From Vibrio fortis (lineage in GTDB: Bacteria; Pseudomonadota; Gammaproteobacteria; Enterobacterales; Vibrionaceae), in NCBI RefSeq assembly GCF_000695685.1, contig NZ_JFFR01000028.1:62001-126000 (forward strand): DNA of 64,000 nucleotides, given 5' to 3'. The first letter of the stretch is position 1; each line of letters starts with the position of its first letter. Of this stretch, positions 20,611-29,305 are shown in pieces. Both the position numbers and the translations under genes were made by a program. Below the pieces are notes generated by a model. It worked only from the letters and a program-made list of their open reading frames with translations, made no database searches and was not told the origin of the DNA.

Positions 20611-23600
20611 TTAAGTTTTTCTCTCGACACCCAACAGCAGCCAATCTGCTCATGTTGGGGTTGTTGGTGCTGGGTTTGAGCTCGCTCTCCAACATTAAGC
20701 GAGAAACCTTTCCTGAGTACGATCCTCCATACATCATGGCGGGCATTGTTTACCCTGGCGCTTCACCACAAGAGGTGGAGGAGAGCTTATGTATTCGTAT
20801 GGAAGACGCCGTTGATGGTTTGGCGAATATCGAAGAAACCCAGTGTGAAGCCATTGAAGGTAGTGCGCGACTGATCCTCAAGCTCAATGAGAAAGCGGAT
20901 ATTGGCCGTATGCTGGTGGACGTACAGACTCAGATTGATTCGATTAACGACTTCCCTTCAGAGATTGAATCCCCAGTTGTTCAAGAGCTTGATTGGAATG
21001 AGCCCGTGGTTGATGTGGCAATCACTGCAGATACTACATGGCCCGAACTCAAAGCCTATGCTGAGCAGTTAAAGCGTACCATGAAGCTCGACTATGATGT
21101 CTCGCTGGTAGAAGTCAGTGGCTTTTCTGATCATCAATATCGTGTTGAGCTGGATACCCAAGCAATTCGTCAATTGGGGTTAACGGTTAATGACATCGCA
21201 GAGCAGATTGGGCGTCAGAACGTTAAGCTGCCAAGTGGTAATGTTGAAACACCTGACAAGAACTTTCTGATCCGTTTTGATGAGCGTCGAGTGACTCCAC
21301 TAGAACTCGAAAGCATCGTGGTTGGCTCGGCGCCTAACGGTTCTGTGATTCGCTTGCGAGACATTGCAGTCATCACAGACCGATTTGAACTGGATGAGCA
21401 AAAGGTACTGTTTGATGGAAAGCCATCGGCTCTGCTTAAAGTTAGTAAGAACAAAGAAGATGATGCGCTGCGTATCAAAGAGCGCGTGACTCAATTTGTA
21501 GAAGACCAAAGTGCGATAGCTCCTGATGGCGTAACGCTGCAAATGACCAATGACCTCTCTTCTGTATTGTGGGACCGTCTGACTATGATGGTGCGTAACG
21601 GTTGGCAAGGGATCGTGTTGGTGTTTGCGACGATGTGGTTGTTCTTCAGTTTACGTTACTCATTCTGGGTTGCCGCAGGCCTGCCGGTTGCCTTTCTAGG
21701 TGGCCTGTTCTTGATGGCGAACCTTGGGTTATCTATCAACATCATGTCGCTTGTTGGTTTGTTGATGGCCATCGGTATCATGATGGATGACGCCATCGTG
21801 ATCGCTGAATCGATAGCCTCACATCTCGATCGGGGGCAGAAGGTCGATGATGCTGTCTACAACGGGGTGAAAAAAGTTCTGCCTGGCGTGCTCTCCTCGT
21901 TCTTAACGACTGTGTGTATTTTTGGCAGTCTGTTGTTCTTAGACGGTGAGATGGGGGCGGTGCTTAAAGCGGTACCTCAAGTCTTGATCTTAGTACTCTC
22001 GTTGAGCTTGATTGAAGCCTTCTTGATTCTGCCCAACCACCTATCGCACTCGCTGCATAAAGAGAAACAAGAGAAACCGGCGCTACGCTTTAAAGTTGTG
22101 CTATTGGAAAAATTTGAAAACTTCCGTAATACCACTTTGATGAGCATGGTGGAGCGCGTTGTCTCGTTTCGATATGCCTTTATGGGAGGCGTAGTGAGTT
22201 TGCTGCTCCTTGCTATCGCTTTGATTGCAGGTGGTATCGTTAAATTCCAGCCTTTCCCTGAATTGGATGGCGACATTGCTGAGGCTCGCGTGATTTTGCC
22301 GCCGGGTGCATCGCTAGCGCAAACTGAACGAGTCGTGGAGCATATAGTCTCTTCTGCTGAGCGTTTGAACGTGCAATGGAGTGATGAAGTTGAGGGTGGT
22401 AACACCTTAGTTGAGCACATTACCAGTCAGTTTAATGCCAATGCGGATGCCAATGAATCAGGTCCACATTTAGCGACGGTGCGTTTGGACTTGCGTGGAG
22501 CTGAGAGCAGAAACACGGTCATCGATGACTTTATTGATGCTTGGCGTGATGACGTGGGTGAATTGGCCGATCCGATTTCTCTGGTGTTCAAGCAGCCGAC
22601 GGTGGGACCGGGTGGGCGAGCGATTGAAATTCGAGCCAAACATGATGATCTGCAAGCGCTGAAAGCGGCTTCGATTGATATCCAAGAGTATTTGAACCAG
22701 TTTGATGGTGTGCATGGCGTGCTTGATGACATGCGAATGGGTAAAGAGGAGATCTTAGTTAAGCTAAGACCGGGGGCGGAGACATACAACGTCAACGGAC
22801 AGATGATCGCGTCTCAACTGCGTGCTGCGTTCTTTGGTCAAACTGCGGATGAGATTCAGGTGGGTGTTGAGAACATCTCAATCGAAGTGCGTTTGGACAA
22901 GCAGCAAGCGGGCGATGTACAGCAGCTGGCTAACTTCCCAATCATTACCTCAGACGGTAGCCAGATTCCTCTAGCGACATTAGCGACGCTCGATTTTCAG
23001 CGAAACTATGTGCGAATCCAGCGTATTGATGGCCTGCGCACCATCAGTATCTTCGGTGATGTGAACAATAAAAAAGCCAGCTCGTCGGCCATCTTGGCGC
23101 AGTTCCAGCGCGATGAAGCGCCTAAGTTGCTAAAGAAATACCCTGGACTGCGTTTTGATTTTGAGGGTGAGGCGAAAGATGCGGCGAAGACTGGTGCCTC
23201 TATGGGTAAGGGCTTCTTACTGGGTTTGTTTGGCGTCTTTACCATATTGAGTTATCAGTTCCGCAGTTACCTAGAACCTTTCGTGGTGATGCTGGCGATA
23301 CCTTTAGCCTTTATCGGTGTTGTGGTCGGGCACTGGCTGTTGGGGCACTCCCTGAGTATGCCGAGTATGATGGGCTTTGTTTCATTAGCTGGGATCGTGG
23401 TTAACGACTCGATACTCTTGGTGCAATACATCCGGCACCATGTGGATGAGGGAGATAGCGTGCATGACTCTGTAGTGAAAGCGAGTCGTGAACGTTTCCG
23501 TGCCGTGTTCTTAACTTCGATGACTACTGCGGCAGGTCTGTTGCCACTACTCACTGAAACCAGCTTGCAGGCTCAGGTCATACAGCCGCTAGTGATCTCG

Positions 23601-23714
23601 ATTGTGTTTGGTATCTTCGCTTCGACATTACTTGTGTTGTTTATGATCCCTGCAGCCTACGCGATTTTGGCTGATTTTGGATTGGTTAAGAAGCATGAGC
23701 CCCTCACTGTTTAG
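20607..23714 (+). CDS. RND efflux pump, inner-membrane transporter
   Basis: Proton-driven RND transporter, 1035 residues, AcrB/MexB-like layout with 12 membrane segments and two large periplasmic loops (about 35-330 and 560-860). The proton-relay region is seen as GIMMDDAIVIAESI in segment 4, and the second half has SLAGIVVNDSILLVQYI. The N-terminal FFSRHPTAANLLMLGLLVLG and KRETFPEY match the subgroup close to the uncharacterised RND pumps of Vibrio and Pseudomonas rather than AcrB itself. Substrate unknown: drugs, bile acids or fatty acids are possible. Translationally coupled to the adaptor; a terminator follows. Confidence 0.93.
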   Translation: MIKFFSRHPTAANLLMLGLLVLGLSSLSNIKRETFPEYDPPYIMAGIVYPGASPQEVEESLCIRMEDAVDGLANIEETQCEAIEGSARLILKLNEKADIGRMLVDVQTQIDSINDFPSEIESPVVQELDWNEPVVDVAITADTTWPELKAYAEQLKRTMKLDYDVSLVEVSGFSDHQYRVELDTQAIRQLGLTVNDIAEQIGRQNVKLPSGNVETPDKNFLIRFDERRVTPLELESIVVGSAPNGSVIRLRDIAVITDRFELDEQKVLFDGKPSALLKVSKNKEDDALRIKERVTQFVEDQSAIAPDGVTLQMTNDLSSVLWDRLTMMVRNGWQGIVLVFATMWLFFSLRYSFWVAAGLPVAFLGGLFLMANLGLSINIMSLVGLLMAIGIMMDDAIVIAESIASHLDRGQKVDDAVYNGVKKVLPGVLSSFLTTVCIFGSLLFLDGEMGAVLKAVPQVLILVLSLSLIEAFLILPNHLSHSLHKEKQEKPALRFKVVLLEKFENFRNTTLMSMVERVVSFRYAFMGGVVSLLLLAIALIAGGIVKFQPFPELDGDIAEARVILPPGASLAQTERVVEHIVSSAERLNVQWSDEVEGGNTLVEHITSQFNANADANESGPHLATVRLDLRGAESRNTVIDDFIDAWRDDVGELADPISLVFKQPTVGPGGRAIEIRAKHDDLQALKAASIDIQEYLNQFDGVHGVLDDMRMGKEEILVKLRPGAETYNVNGQMIASQLRAAFFGQTADEIQVGVENISIEVRLDKQQAGDVQQLANFPIITSDGSQIPLATLATLDFQRNYVRIQRIDGLRTISIFGDVNNKKASSSAILAQFQRDEAPKLLKKYPGLRFDFEGEAKDAAKTGASMGKGFLLGLFGVFTILSYQFRSYLEPFVVMLAIPLAFIGVVVGHWLLGHSLSMPSMMGFVSLAGIVVNDSILLVQYIRHHVDEGDSVHDSVVKASRERFRAVFLTSMTTAAGLLPLLTETSLQAQVIQPLVISIVFGIFASTLLVLFMIPAAYAILADFGLVKKHEPLTV

Positions 23715-23733
23715 TTAGTAGGGCGTGAACATC

Positions 23734-23760
23734 AAAAGCGGCGTTTGAGCCGCTTTTCTT
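23734..23760 (+). terminator. Terminator of the tetR-RND operon
   Basis: Perfect 9-bp stem AAAAGCGGC / GCCGCTTTT followed by CTTTT, 20 bp after the RND stop. Confidence 0.82.
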
Positions 23761-23894
23761 TTGCCTACAATTCACTGCAATGATGAATCAGCATCTGGAT
23801 GAAATGTTCATTTTTTATCCGCAAAATCGTCACCATATTGTCATTTCCAACTTCTAACGTAATCCCAAAGCAATGATAAGAGCTGAGGGAACAC

Positions 23895-24419
23895 ATGAGA
23901 ACGATAGAACCAATTGTCCGCTGGGATGTGGCATTTTCTATGTTTTGCTTGAAGAGTCGATATAGCAAGCAAACCGCGCAGATCAGTAAAGCCATTTCCC
24001 ATACTGGGGACGGGCACCTATACCTTTTGTTTGCAATAGCTGCACTGTTCTTAGATGAGCAAAGCGGCAAGGCGTTTCTTATGGTGGGTTTGGTGGCATT
24101 TGCCATTGAGCTCCCTATCTATTGGCTTGCAAAAAATACTATCAAGCGCCGTCGTCCTGCTGAGTTTTCCTCTTTCCTACATTCTTACATCGTGCCTTCA
24201 GATAAATACAGCCTGCCCTCGGGGCATTCGGCCGCAGCTTTTGTTATGGCCACCGTCATTGGGCACTTTTATCCGCAGGTTTACTTATTGAGCCTAGTTT
24301 GGGCAGGTCTGATCGCTGGTTCACGTATCTTGCTGGGGGTTCACTTTCTTACCGATGTGCTGATCGGTGCGGCACTTGGTATTGCTTGCGCGAATCTTGC
24401 GCTCAATGGACTGCTTTAG
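23895..24419 (+). CDS. PAP2-family membrane phosphatase
   Basis: A 174-residue membrane protein of the type 2 phosphatidic acid phosphatase family. All three catalytic motifs are present: KNTIKRRRP (K-x6-RP), PSGHSAA and SRILLGVHFLTD (SR-x5-H-x3-D). About four or five membrane segments. Such enzymes remove phosphate from lipid phosphates (phosphatidate, phosphatidylglycerol phosphate, undecaprenyl pyrophosphate) or sometimes other substrates. 47 bp before a glycosyltransferase gene, so probably co-transcribed, which hints at glycolipid or lipid-carrier chemistry. Substrate not known. Confidence 0.9.
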   Translation: MRTIEPIVRWDVAFSMFCLKSRYSKQTAQISKAISHTGDGHLYLLFAIAALFLDEQSGKAFLMVGLVAFAIELPIYWLAKNTIKRRRPAEFSSFLHSYIVPSDKYSLPSGHSAAAFVMATVIGHFYPQVYLLSLVWAGLIAGSRILLGVHFLTDVLIGAALGIACANLALNGLL

Positions 24420-24466
24420 TTTTACAGATACTTCCTCCAATTCGAGAGTCTAAAAAAGGACCGAAT

Positions 24467-25531
24467 ATGAAAATACTCTATGGTGTACAAGGCACTGGCA
24501 ACGGTCATATTGCGCGTGCTCGTGCAATGGCGAACGCTCTGAAAGCGAAGAATGTGGATGTTGACTTCTTATTCTCTGGTCGTGACGGGGATAAGTATTT
24601 TTCGATGGAAGCATTTGGTGATTACCAAACTCGCCATGGTTTAACCTTCTTCAGTGAGCAGGGGCAAGTGAAGTATGGCAAAACCTTCCTCAAGAATAGC
24701 CTGCTGCGTTTTCGTCGTGAAATCGCTGAATTGGATCTCTCGCATTACGACTTGGTCTTGAATGACTTTGAGCCAGTGTCGGCCTGGGCGGCTAAAAAAC
24801 AAAAGGTACCGTGTATCGGTATTAGCCATCAGAATGCGTTTCGCTTCGATGTGCCCAAGAAGGGGGGGAACTGGATAGAGCACTCAGTGATACAGCACTT
24901 CGCTCCGACGGAGCACTATATTGGATTGCACTGGTATCATTTTGAACAGCCAATCTTACCCCCGATTGTTCATACTTTGTCTGGCCGTGAAAAAGCGTCA
25001 TGTGCAGAAGGGAGCACAGACTTCAGCCTAGTTTATCTGCCGTTTGAAGATTTGGATGATGTGACGGATCTTTTGATTAAGTTCATCTCGCATCAGTTTG
25101 TCTGCTATCACCCAGATATCATCGAGCAGCGCACTGTTGAGAATATCGTATTCAAGCCACTCAGCCATGATGGTTTCCAAATTGACCTTCATGCATGCTC
25201 TGGCGTGATTGCCAATGGTGGCTTTGAGTTGCCCTCCGAAGCGATGACTTTAGGAAAGAAGTTACTACTTAAACCTCTTGCTGGCCAATTCGAGCAACAG
25301 AGTAATGTGGCAACTCTAGAGGCTTTAGGTTTGGCTCAGATGATGAGCTTCCTTGACCCTGCAGCCTTGCGCAGTTGGCTAGGAGAGAAACAAGCGGAAA
25401 TGGTCTCTTATCCAGACGTGGCGAGTGCGATCGTTGAGTGGATTTTGGCGAAAGATTGGCACTGTCAGGAGCAACTAAGAAGGCAGTTATGGGAGAAGGT
25501 CGACTTCCCTAGTTACGCTTCTATCACTTGA
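24467..25531 (+). CDS. GT-B glycosyltransferase family protein (MJ1255/VC2487 type)
   Basis: A 354-residue protein resembling the MJ1255/VC2487 family, a GT-B fold distantly like MurG. The N-terminal Rossmann half starts YGVQGTGNGHIARARAMANAL; the C-terminal half has the donor-binding pattern VIANGGFELPSEAMTLGKK and PLAGQFEQQSNV. No membrane segment. ATG 24467 (AAAAAGGA upstream) is chosen over an open frame from 24299 that overlaps the PAP2 gene. With the PAP2 phosphatase it may act on a lipid-linked substrate, but donor and acceptor are unknown. Confidence 0.82.
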   Translation: MKILYGVQGTGNGHIARARAMANALKAKNVDVDFLFSGRDGDKYFSMEAFGDYQTRHGLTFFSEQGQVKYGKTFLKNSLLRFRREIAELDLSHYDLVLNDFEPVSAWAAKKQKVPCIGISHQNAFRFDVPKKGGNWIEHSVIQHFAPTEHYIGLHWYHFEQPILPPIVHTLSGREKASCAEGSTDFSLVYLPFEDLDDVTDLLIKFISHQFVCYHPDIIEQRTVENIVFKPLSHDGFQIDLHACSGVIANGGFELPSEAMTLGKKLLLKPLAGQFEQQSNVATLEALGLAQMMSFLDPAALRSWLGEKQAEMVSYPDVASAIVEWILAKDWHCQEQLRRQLWEKVDFPSYASIT

Positions 25532-25877
25532 TTCATAGGTGAGGTTTTTGAATGCCTTGCACTATCAATTCATTGGCTCAATCATTTGTAACAAATGTAA
25601 CTGAATGATTGAGCTGTCAAATAAGTCGTAAGAAAATCCCAAAATGCGCCATTTTATGTTTTTTTATAAATCCATAAGTGCATGATATTAAATTAATAAT
25701 TATTCATTGAGGTAAAATAAAATTATTCTTTATCAATCTTGTTGGTAGCGTTCGATTGATTGGTTAATAGTAGATGTTATCCGAAACACATCGGCCAGAT
25801 AAATATAAGAACTAGTGGTTATCTATTCCCACACTATTACAAATTTAACGCTGTCATACCGACAAGAGGCAACTTGA
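25532..25877. other. AT-rich leuO upstream region
   Basis: 346 bases without a gene. The first part holds the nested inverted repeat at 25576-25614; the middle (25650-25760) is very AT-rich with short A and T tracts, typical of H-NS-bound LysR-gene promoters such as that of leuO. I cannot fix a promoter by eye. Confidence 0.6.
25576..25614. repeat. Nested inverted repeat upstream of leuO
   Basis: An outer perfect 11-bp repeat GCTCAATCATT / AATGATTGAGC encloses a second one, CATTTG-TAA-CAAATG (25583-25597). The outer and inner hairpins share bases and exclude each other. There is no T run, so it is a poor terminator for the glycosyltransferase gene; it may be an operator for leuO. Confidence 0.6.
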
Positions 25878-26837
25878 ATGTTAGAGAAAAAAGACGCAAT
25901 GAGTGCTATTGCAAGCTACAGAATGGAAAGCACACTTCGTGGAGTAGACCTAAACCTATTGACTGTTTTTGATGCTGTAATGCAAGAGCAAAACATTACC
26001 CGTGCAGCGCACAACTTGGGTATGTCTCAGCCTGCAGTAAGTAATGCTGTAGCACGTCTAAAAGTGATGTTTAACGACGAGCTATTTATGCGTCAGGGTC
26101 GTGGTATTCAACCGACTCAACGTGCACGTCAACTGTTTGGTCCAATCCGCCAAGCACTGCAACTAGTACGCAATGAACTACCAAGTTCTGTATTCTCTCC
26201 AGAGTCGTCTTCTCGTCTATTCAAGTTGGCGATCTGCAGCCCTTGTGACATGCGTTTTGCACCTAAGATCATGTCGACTATCAATGAGCTTGCACCAAGT
26301 GTTCAACTACACATGGACGCTGAGTTCGACCGTCAACTGTCTGAGCGCATGCGCTACCAAGAGATCGACTTCGTTATCGATTACGCTCGCTTCGATGAGC
26401 AAGGCTTCTCAAGCACAGAGATCTTCCAAGATGAGCTAGTGGTTGTTGCTTCAGCTTCACACCCACGTATCAACGGTTCAGTAACGGCGGCTGAGCTTCT
26501 AGAAGAGAAGCACGCGAAACTGTCTCGCATTCACGGTCAGCGCAGCTTCTCTGAGCAAGCATACCGCGACCTAGACTGCACGCCTTACTATGAAGGAACT
26601 AGCCTAAGCAACGTGCTATACGTTGTTGGTCAATCTGAACTTGTAACGATTGCACCTCGTTGGATGGTTGAGCATGCAGCAAATAAAGAGCAGCTACAGA
26701 TTCTAGATTTCCCATTCGATAATGCGGCAATCTCAGGCTTCCTAAGCTGGCACGAATCAAGCGAGAAAGACAAAGGACACATTTGGTTACGAGATCAACT
26801 AATGATGATCTGTGGCGAAGTTGTAGCACTTAACTAA
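25878..26837 (+). CDS. leuO: LysR-type regulator LeuO
   Basis: LysR-family DNA-binding regulator, 319 residues. Winged HTH at about 25-85: RGVDLNLLTVFDAVMQEQN, then ITRAAHNLGMSQPAVSNAVARLK-type recognition region (described in outline). The effector domain follows. LeuO counteracts H-NS silencing in enterobacteria and in Vibrio responds to ToxR and acid/bile signals and acts on biofilm and stress genes. Here it lies in a branched-chain amino acid block between leu and ilvIH as in E. coli. ATG 25878 has GAGG 10 bases upstream. A terminator follows. Confidence 0.93.
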   Translation: MLEKKDAMSAIASYRMESTLRGVDLNLLTVFDAVMQEQNITRAAHNLGMSQPAVSNAVARLKVMFNDELFMRQGRGIQPTQRARQLFGPIRQALQLVRNELPSSVFSPESSSRLFKLAICSPCDMRFAPKIMSTINELAPSVQLHMDAEFDRQLSERMRYQEIDFVIDYARFDEQGFSSTEIFQDELVVVASASHPRINGSVTAAELLEEKHAKLSRIHGQRSFSEQAYRDLDCTPYYEGTSLSNVLYVVGQSELVTIAPRWMVEHAANKEQLQILDFPFDNAAISGFLSWHESSEKDKGHIWLRDQLMMICGEVVALN

Positions 26838-26858
26838 TCGCTGAAAACCTTGATTTAT

Positions 26859-26896
26859 AAGCCCTGAGCTAGTTTGTTAGTTCGGGGCTTTTTTGT
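26859..26896 (+). terminator. Terminator after leuO
   Basis: A 13-bp stem (AAGCCCTGAGCTA / TAGTTCGGGGCTT, wobbles included) with a GTTTGT loop and a run of T, 21 bp after the leuO stop. Confidence 0.85.
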
Positions 26897-27010
26897 ACCA
26901 GAACGCCGAACTTCGTTCATTTTTTAGAGTTAAGTTTACTATTACTGATAACTTTGAGCTCCATCAGTTGCCTTTTCCATGATCAGAGGTACACTTGTGC
27001 GCTCAAAAAA

Positions 27011-27026
27011 GCTTACAGGTGTAAGC
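27011..27026. promoter_or_regulatory. Palindrome upstream of acyl-CoA ligase gene
   Basis: GCTTACA-GG-TGTAAGC, a perfect 7+2+7 palindrome ending 13 bases before the ATG at 27040. Candidate operator or 5'UTR hairpin that partly masks the ribosome-binding site. It does not match the FadR operator I know. Confidence 0.5.
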
Positions 27027-27039
27027 CAAAGGTAAAGAG

Positions 27040-28848
27040 ATGGCCAATTTAGATTTTCATATCGTAAAACGACTTCGCGAGCAGATTGCTCAGGGCGGCA
27101 ACCGCACGGCTTTAAAGCATAAAGTTAATGATGTTTGGCAAGGCATTAGCTGGCAGCAATTTGGTGAACAGATTGATCAGCTGTCACTCGCACTATTGGC
27201 TCAAGGACTGAGAATCCAAGACAAGATCGGTATCTACTCAAATAACATGCCTCAATGGACTGTGGCAGACTTTGCAGCCCTGCAAGCTCGTCTTGTAACT
27301 GTGCCGATTTACCCAACGAACACTGCGGCGCAGTCTTCCTACATTATTCAAAACGCAGACGTTAAAGTGCTTTTTGTTGGCGAACAGCCACAGTTTGATG
27401 CAGCAATCAGCCTATTTGACGAATGTGAGCAGCTTGAAATCATCGTTGCGATGTCAGATGACATTGATACTCAAGGCTATGACTTTGCTATCTCTTGGCA
27501 AGAGTTCATCGAGCGCGGTCAACAGGCTCAGCAAACGGAATTGGACGTTCGTCTTGCTGATGCGAATATGGATGATCTGCTTACTCTTATCTATACCTCT
27601 GGTACGACTGGCCAACCGAAAGGTGTAATGCTGGACTACGCTAACATCGGCTCTCAACTAGAAGGCCATGACGAGCGCTTAAGCCTAAGCAAAGATGATG
27701 TTTCCCTCTGTTTCTTACCGCTATCTCACGTATTTGAACGCGCATGGACTTTCTATGTCCTTTATAAAGGCGCAACTAACTGTTACCTGCAAGACACAAT
27801 GCAGGTGCGTGATGCTCTAAGCGATGTGAAGCCAACCGTAATGTGTGCGGTTCCACGTTTCTACGAGAAGATCTTCTCAGCCATCCACGAGAAAGTATCC
27901 AAAGCACCACTGATTCGTAAGGTCCTCTTTACTTGGGCTGTTAACATGGGCGCTAAATTGGCAGCTTGTCATCAAGAGGGTCGGACACCTTCTCTAATGT
28001 TGAAGAAGAGCCATGCATTAGCAGATAAATTGGTGTTATCTAAGCTACGCGCTCTACTTGGTGGAAACATCAACTTTATGCCATGTGGTGGTGCGAAGCT
28101 TGATGAAACTATCGGTCGCTTTTTCCACGCAATTGGCATCAATGTGAAGCTTGGTTATGGCATGACAGAAACCACAGCAACGGTTTCATGTTGGGACGAT
28201 CGCTGTTTCAACCCGGACTCAATCGGTATGTCTATGCCGGGCGCGGAAGTAAAAATTGGCGAACAGAACGAAATCTTAGTTCGTGGCCCAATGGTGATGC
28301 GCGGCTACTATAAAATGCCAGAAGAAACAGCTAAGACTTTTGACGAGCACGGTTTCTTGAAAACGGGTGATGCGGGTCACTTCGATGAGAACGGTAACCT
28401 ATTCATTACCGACCGTATTAAAGAGCTGATGAAAACCTCTGGCGGTAAATACATTGCCCCACAAGTGGTTGAAGGTGCTATCGGTAAAGACCACTTTATT
28501 GAGCAGATTGCCGTGATTGCTGATACTCGTAAATTTGTTTCTGCATTGATCGTCCCTTGTTATGACTCTCTGGAAGAGTACGCGAAAGAGCTCAACATCA
28601 AGTACCACGACCGTGTTGAGTTGATTAAGCATCACCAGATTGTTGAGATGCTAGAAAAACGCGTTAATGACCTTCAACAAGAGCTGGCTAAGTTTGAGCA
28701 AGTGAAGAAATTCAAACTGTTACCAAAAGCCTTCTCTATGGATGCTGGTGAACTGACACCGACTCAGAAACTGCGTCGTAAAGTGATTAACGATAAGTAT
28801 CAAGACGAAATCGAAGAAATGTACACTGAAAAGCCGAAAGATAAGTAA
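27040..28848 (+). CDS. Long-chain acyl-CoA synthetase (AMP-forming)
   Basis: AMP-forming fatty acid:CoA ligase, 602 residues, closer to the FadD15/eukaryotic ACSBG type than to classical FadD. Motifs: P-loop [13 protein letters not shown] near 185, the linker [12 protein letters not shown] near 370, [21 protein letters not shown] (in outline) near 445, and catalytic Lys region [11 protein letters not shown]. No signal or membrane segment. Has its own terminator. Lies between leuO and ilvI, a conserved Vibrio order. Activity on long-chain fatty acids is inferred from family. Confidence 0.92.
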   Translation: MANLDFHIVKRLREQIAQGGNRTALKHKVNDVWQGISWQQFGEQIDQLSLALLAQGLRIQDKIGIYSNNMPQWTVADFAALQARLVTVPIYPTNTAAQSSYIIQNADVKVLFVGEQPQFDAAISLFDECEQLEIIVAMSDDIDTQGYDFAISWQEFIERGQQAQQTELDVRLADANMDDLLTLIYTSGTTGQPKGVMLDYANIGSQLEGHDERLSLSKDDVSLCFLPLSHVFERAWTFYVLYKGATNCYLQDTMQVRDALSDVKPTVMCAVPRFYEKIFSAIHEKVSKAPLIRKVLFTWAVNMGAKLAACHQEGRTPSLMLKKSHALADKLVLSKLRALLGGNINFMPCGGAKLDETIGRFFHAIGINVKLGYGMTETTATVSCWDDRCFNPDSIGMSMPGAEVKIGEQNEILVRGPMVMRGYYKMPEETAKTFDEHGFLKTGDAGHFDENGNLFITDRIKELMKTSGGKYIAPQVVEGAIGKDHFIEQIAVIADTRKFVSALIVPCYDSLEEYAKELNIKYHDRVELIKHHQIVEMLEKRVNDLQQELAKFEQVKKFKLLPKAFSMDAGELTPTQKLRRKVINDKYQDEIEEMYTEKPKDK

Positions 28849-28877
28849 TTTTATCTAAGTTAACTTTTTAGTTGTTT

Positions 28878-28923
28878 AAAAATCCCCCTAGTCGTACATG
28901 GTGACGATTAGGGGGATTTTTTA
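28878..28923 (+). terminator. Terminator after acyl-CoA ligase gene
   Basis: Long inverted repeat AAAATCCCCCTAGTCGT / ACGATTAGGGGGATTTT with one mismatch, an 8-base loop and a run of T, 30 bp after the stop. Confidence 0.88.
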
Positions 28924-29016
28924 CGTCACGACATCAGGTAAATGTGCGTGAGAGCACATCTAGAGCGTGGTATTCACACTGAAAAAAGATGGATTGTGAA
29001 ATATTTAGAGTTTTTT

Positions 29017-29028
29017 TAGTAGCTACTA
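29017..29028. promoter_or_regulatory. Palindrome in the ilvI upstream region
   Basis: TAGTAG-CTACTA, a perfect 12-bp palindrome about 280 bp before ilvI, preceded by seven T. Candidate regulator site (for example Lrp or a LysR protein). The 457-bp gap 28849-29305 otherwise holds the terminator, a small hairpin ATGTGC/GCACAT near 28945 and the leader candidate at 29134-29226. Confidence 0.35.
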
Positions 29029-29133
29029 TTGGTGAATTGTTCTGCTTTGAAAGTTCTGGGTGGTGTTAGATGAGGTTTTCTTTCTAAAACATGGTTATAT
29101 CGAATTATTGACTGTAGAAGGGTGTTAGACCCG

Positions 29134-29226
29134 ATGATAATAAAACGTTACAGTTGTTTCGTACCACTGCTTATTGTTATCACGACGAGCAGTCATAGCC
29201 GAAAAAGTGGAAGTATTTCGAATTAG
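29134..29226 (+). CDS. Candidate ilvIH leader peptide
   Basis: A 30-residue frame from ATG 29134 to TAG 29224-29226 containing [13 protein letters not shown]: five branched-chain codons in a row (CTG CTT ATT GTT ATC) then two Thr, 9 of 30 residues being Ile, Leu or Val. It ends 79 bp before ilvI. Between them a hairpin ACCAG-CCTTC / GAAGG-CTGGT (about 29255-29293) abuts the ilvI ribosome-binding site but has no T run. AGAAGGG lies a little far upstream of the ATG. Alternatively GATAAT at 29136-29141 is a -10 box and there is no peptide. Weak but suggestive. Confidence 0.35.
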   Translation: MIIKRYSCFVPLLIVITTSSHSRKSGSISN

Positions 29227-29305
29227 GCTACGAATAAGACCTAGACTATGTAAAAACCAGCCCCTTCGGCTTACCCAACTGAAGGAAACTGGTAAGGAGA
29301 GCAAT

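Noticed and set aside
24299-24466. Extension of the glycosyltransferase frame into the PAP2 gene
   Set aside because: Overlaps conserved PAP2 catalytic codons in another frame; ATG 24467 has a clear ribosome-binding site.
29174-29305. 44-residue N-terminal extension of ilvI
   Set aside because: Starts at TTG without a ribosome site; the ATG at 29306 has AAGGAGAG and matches family length.
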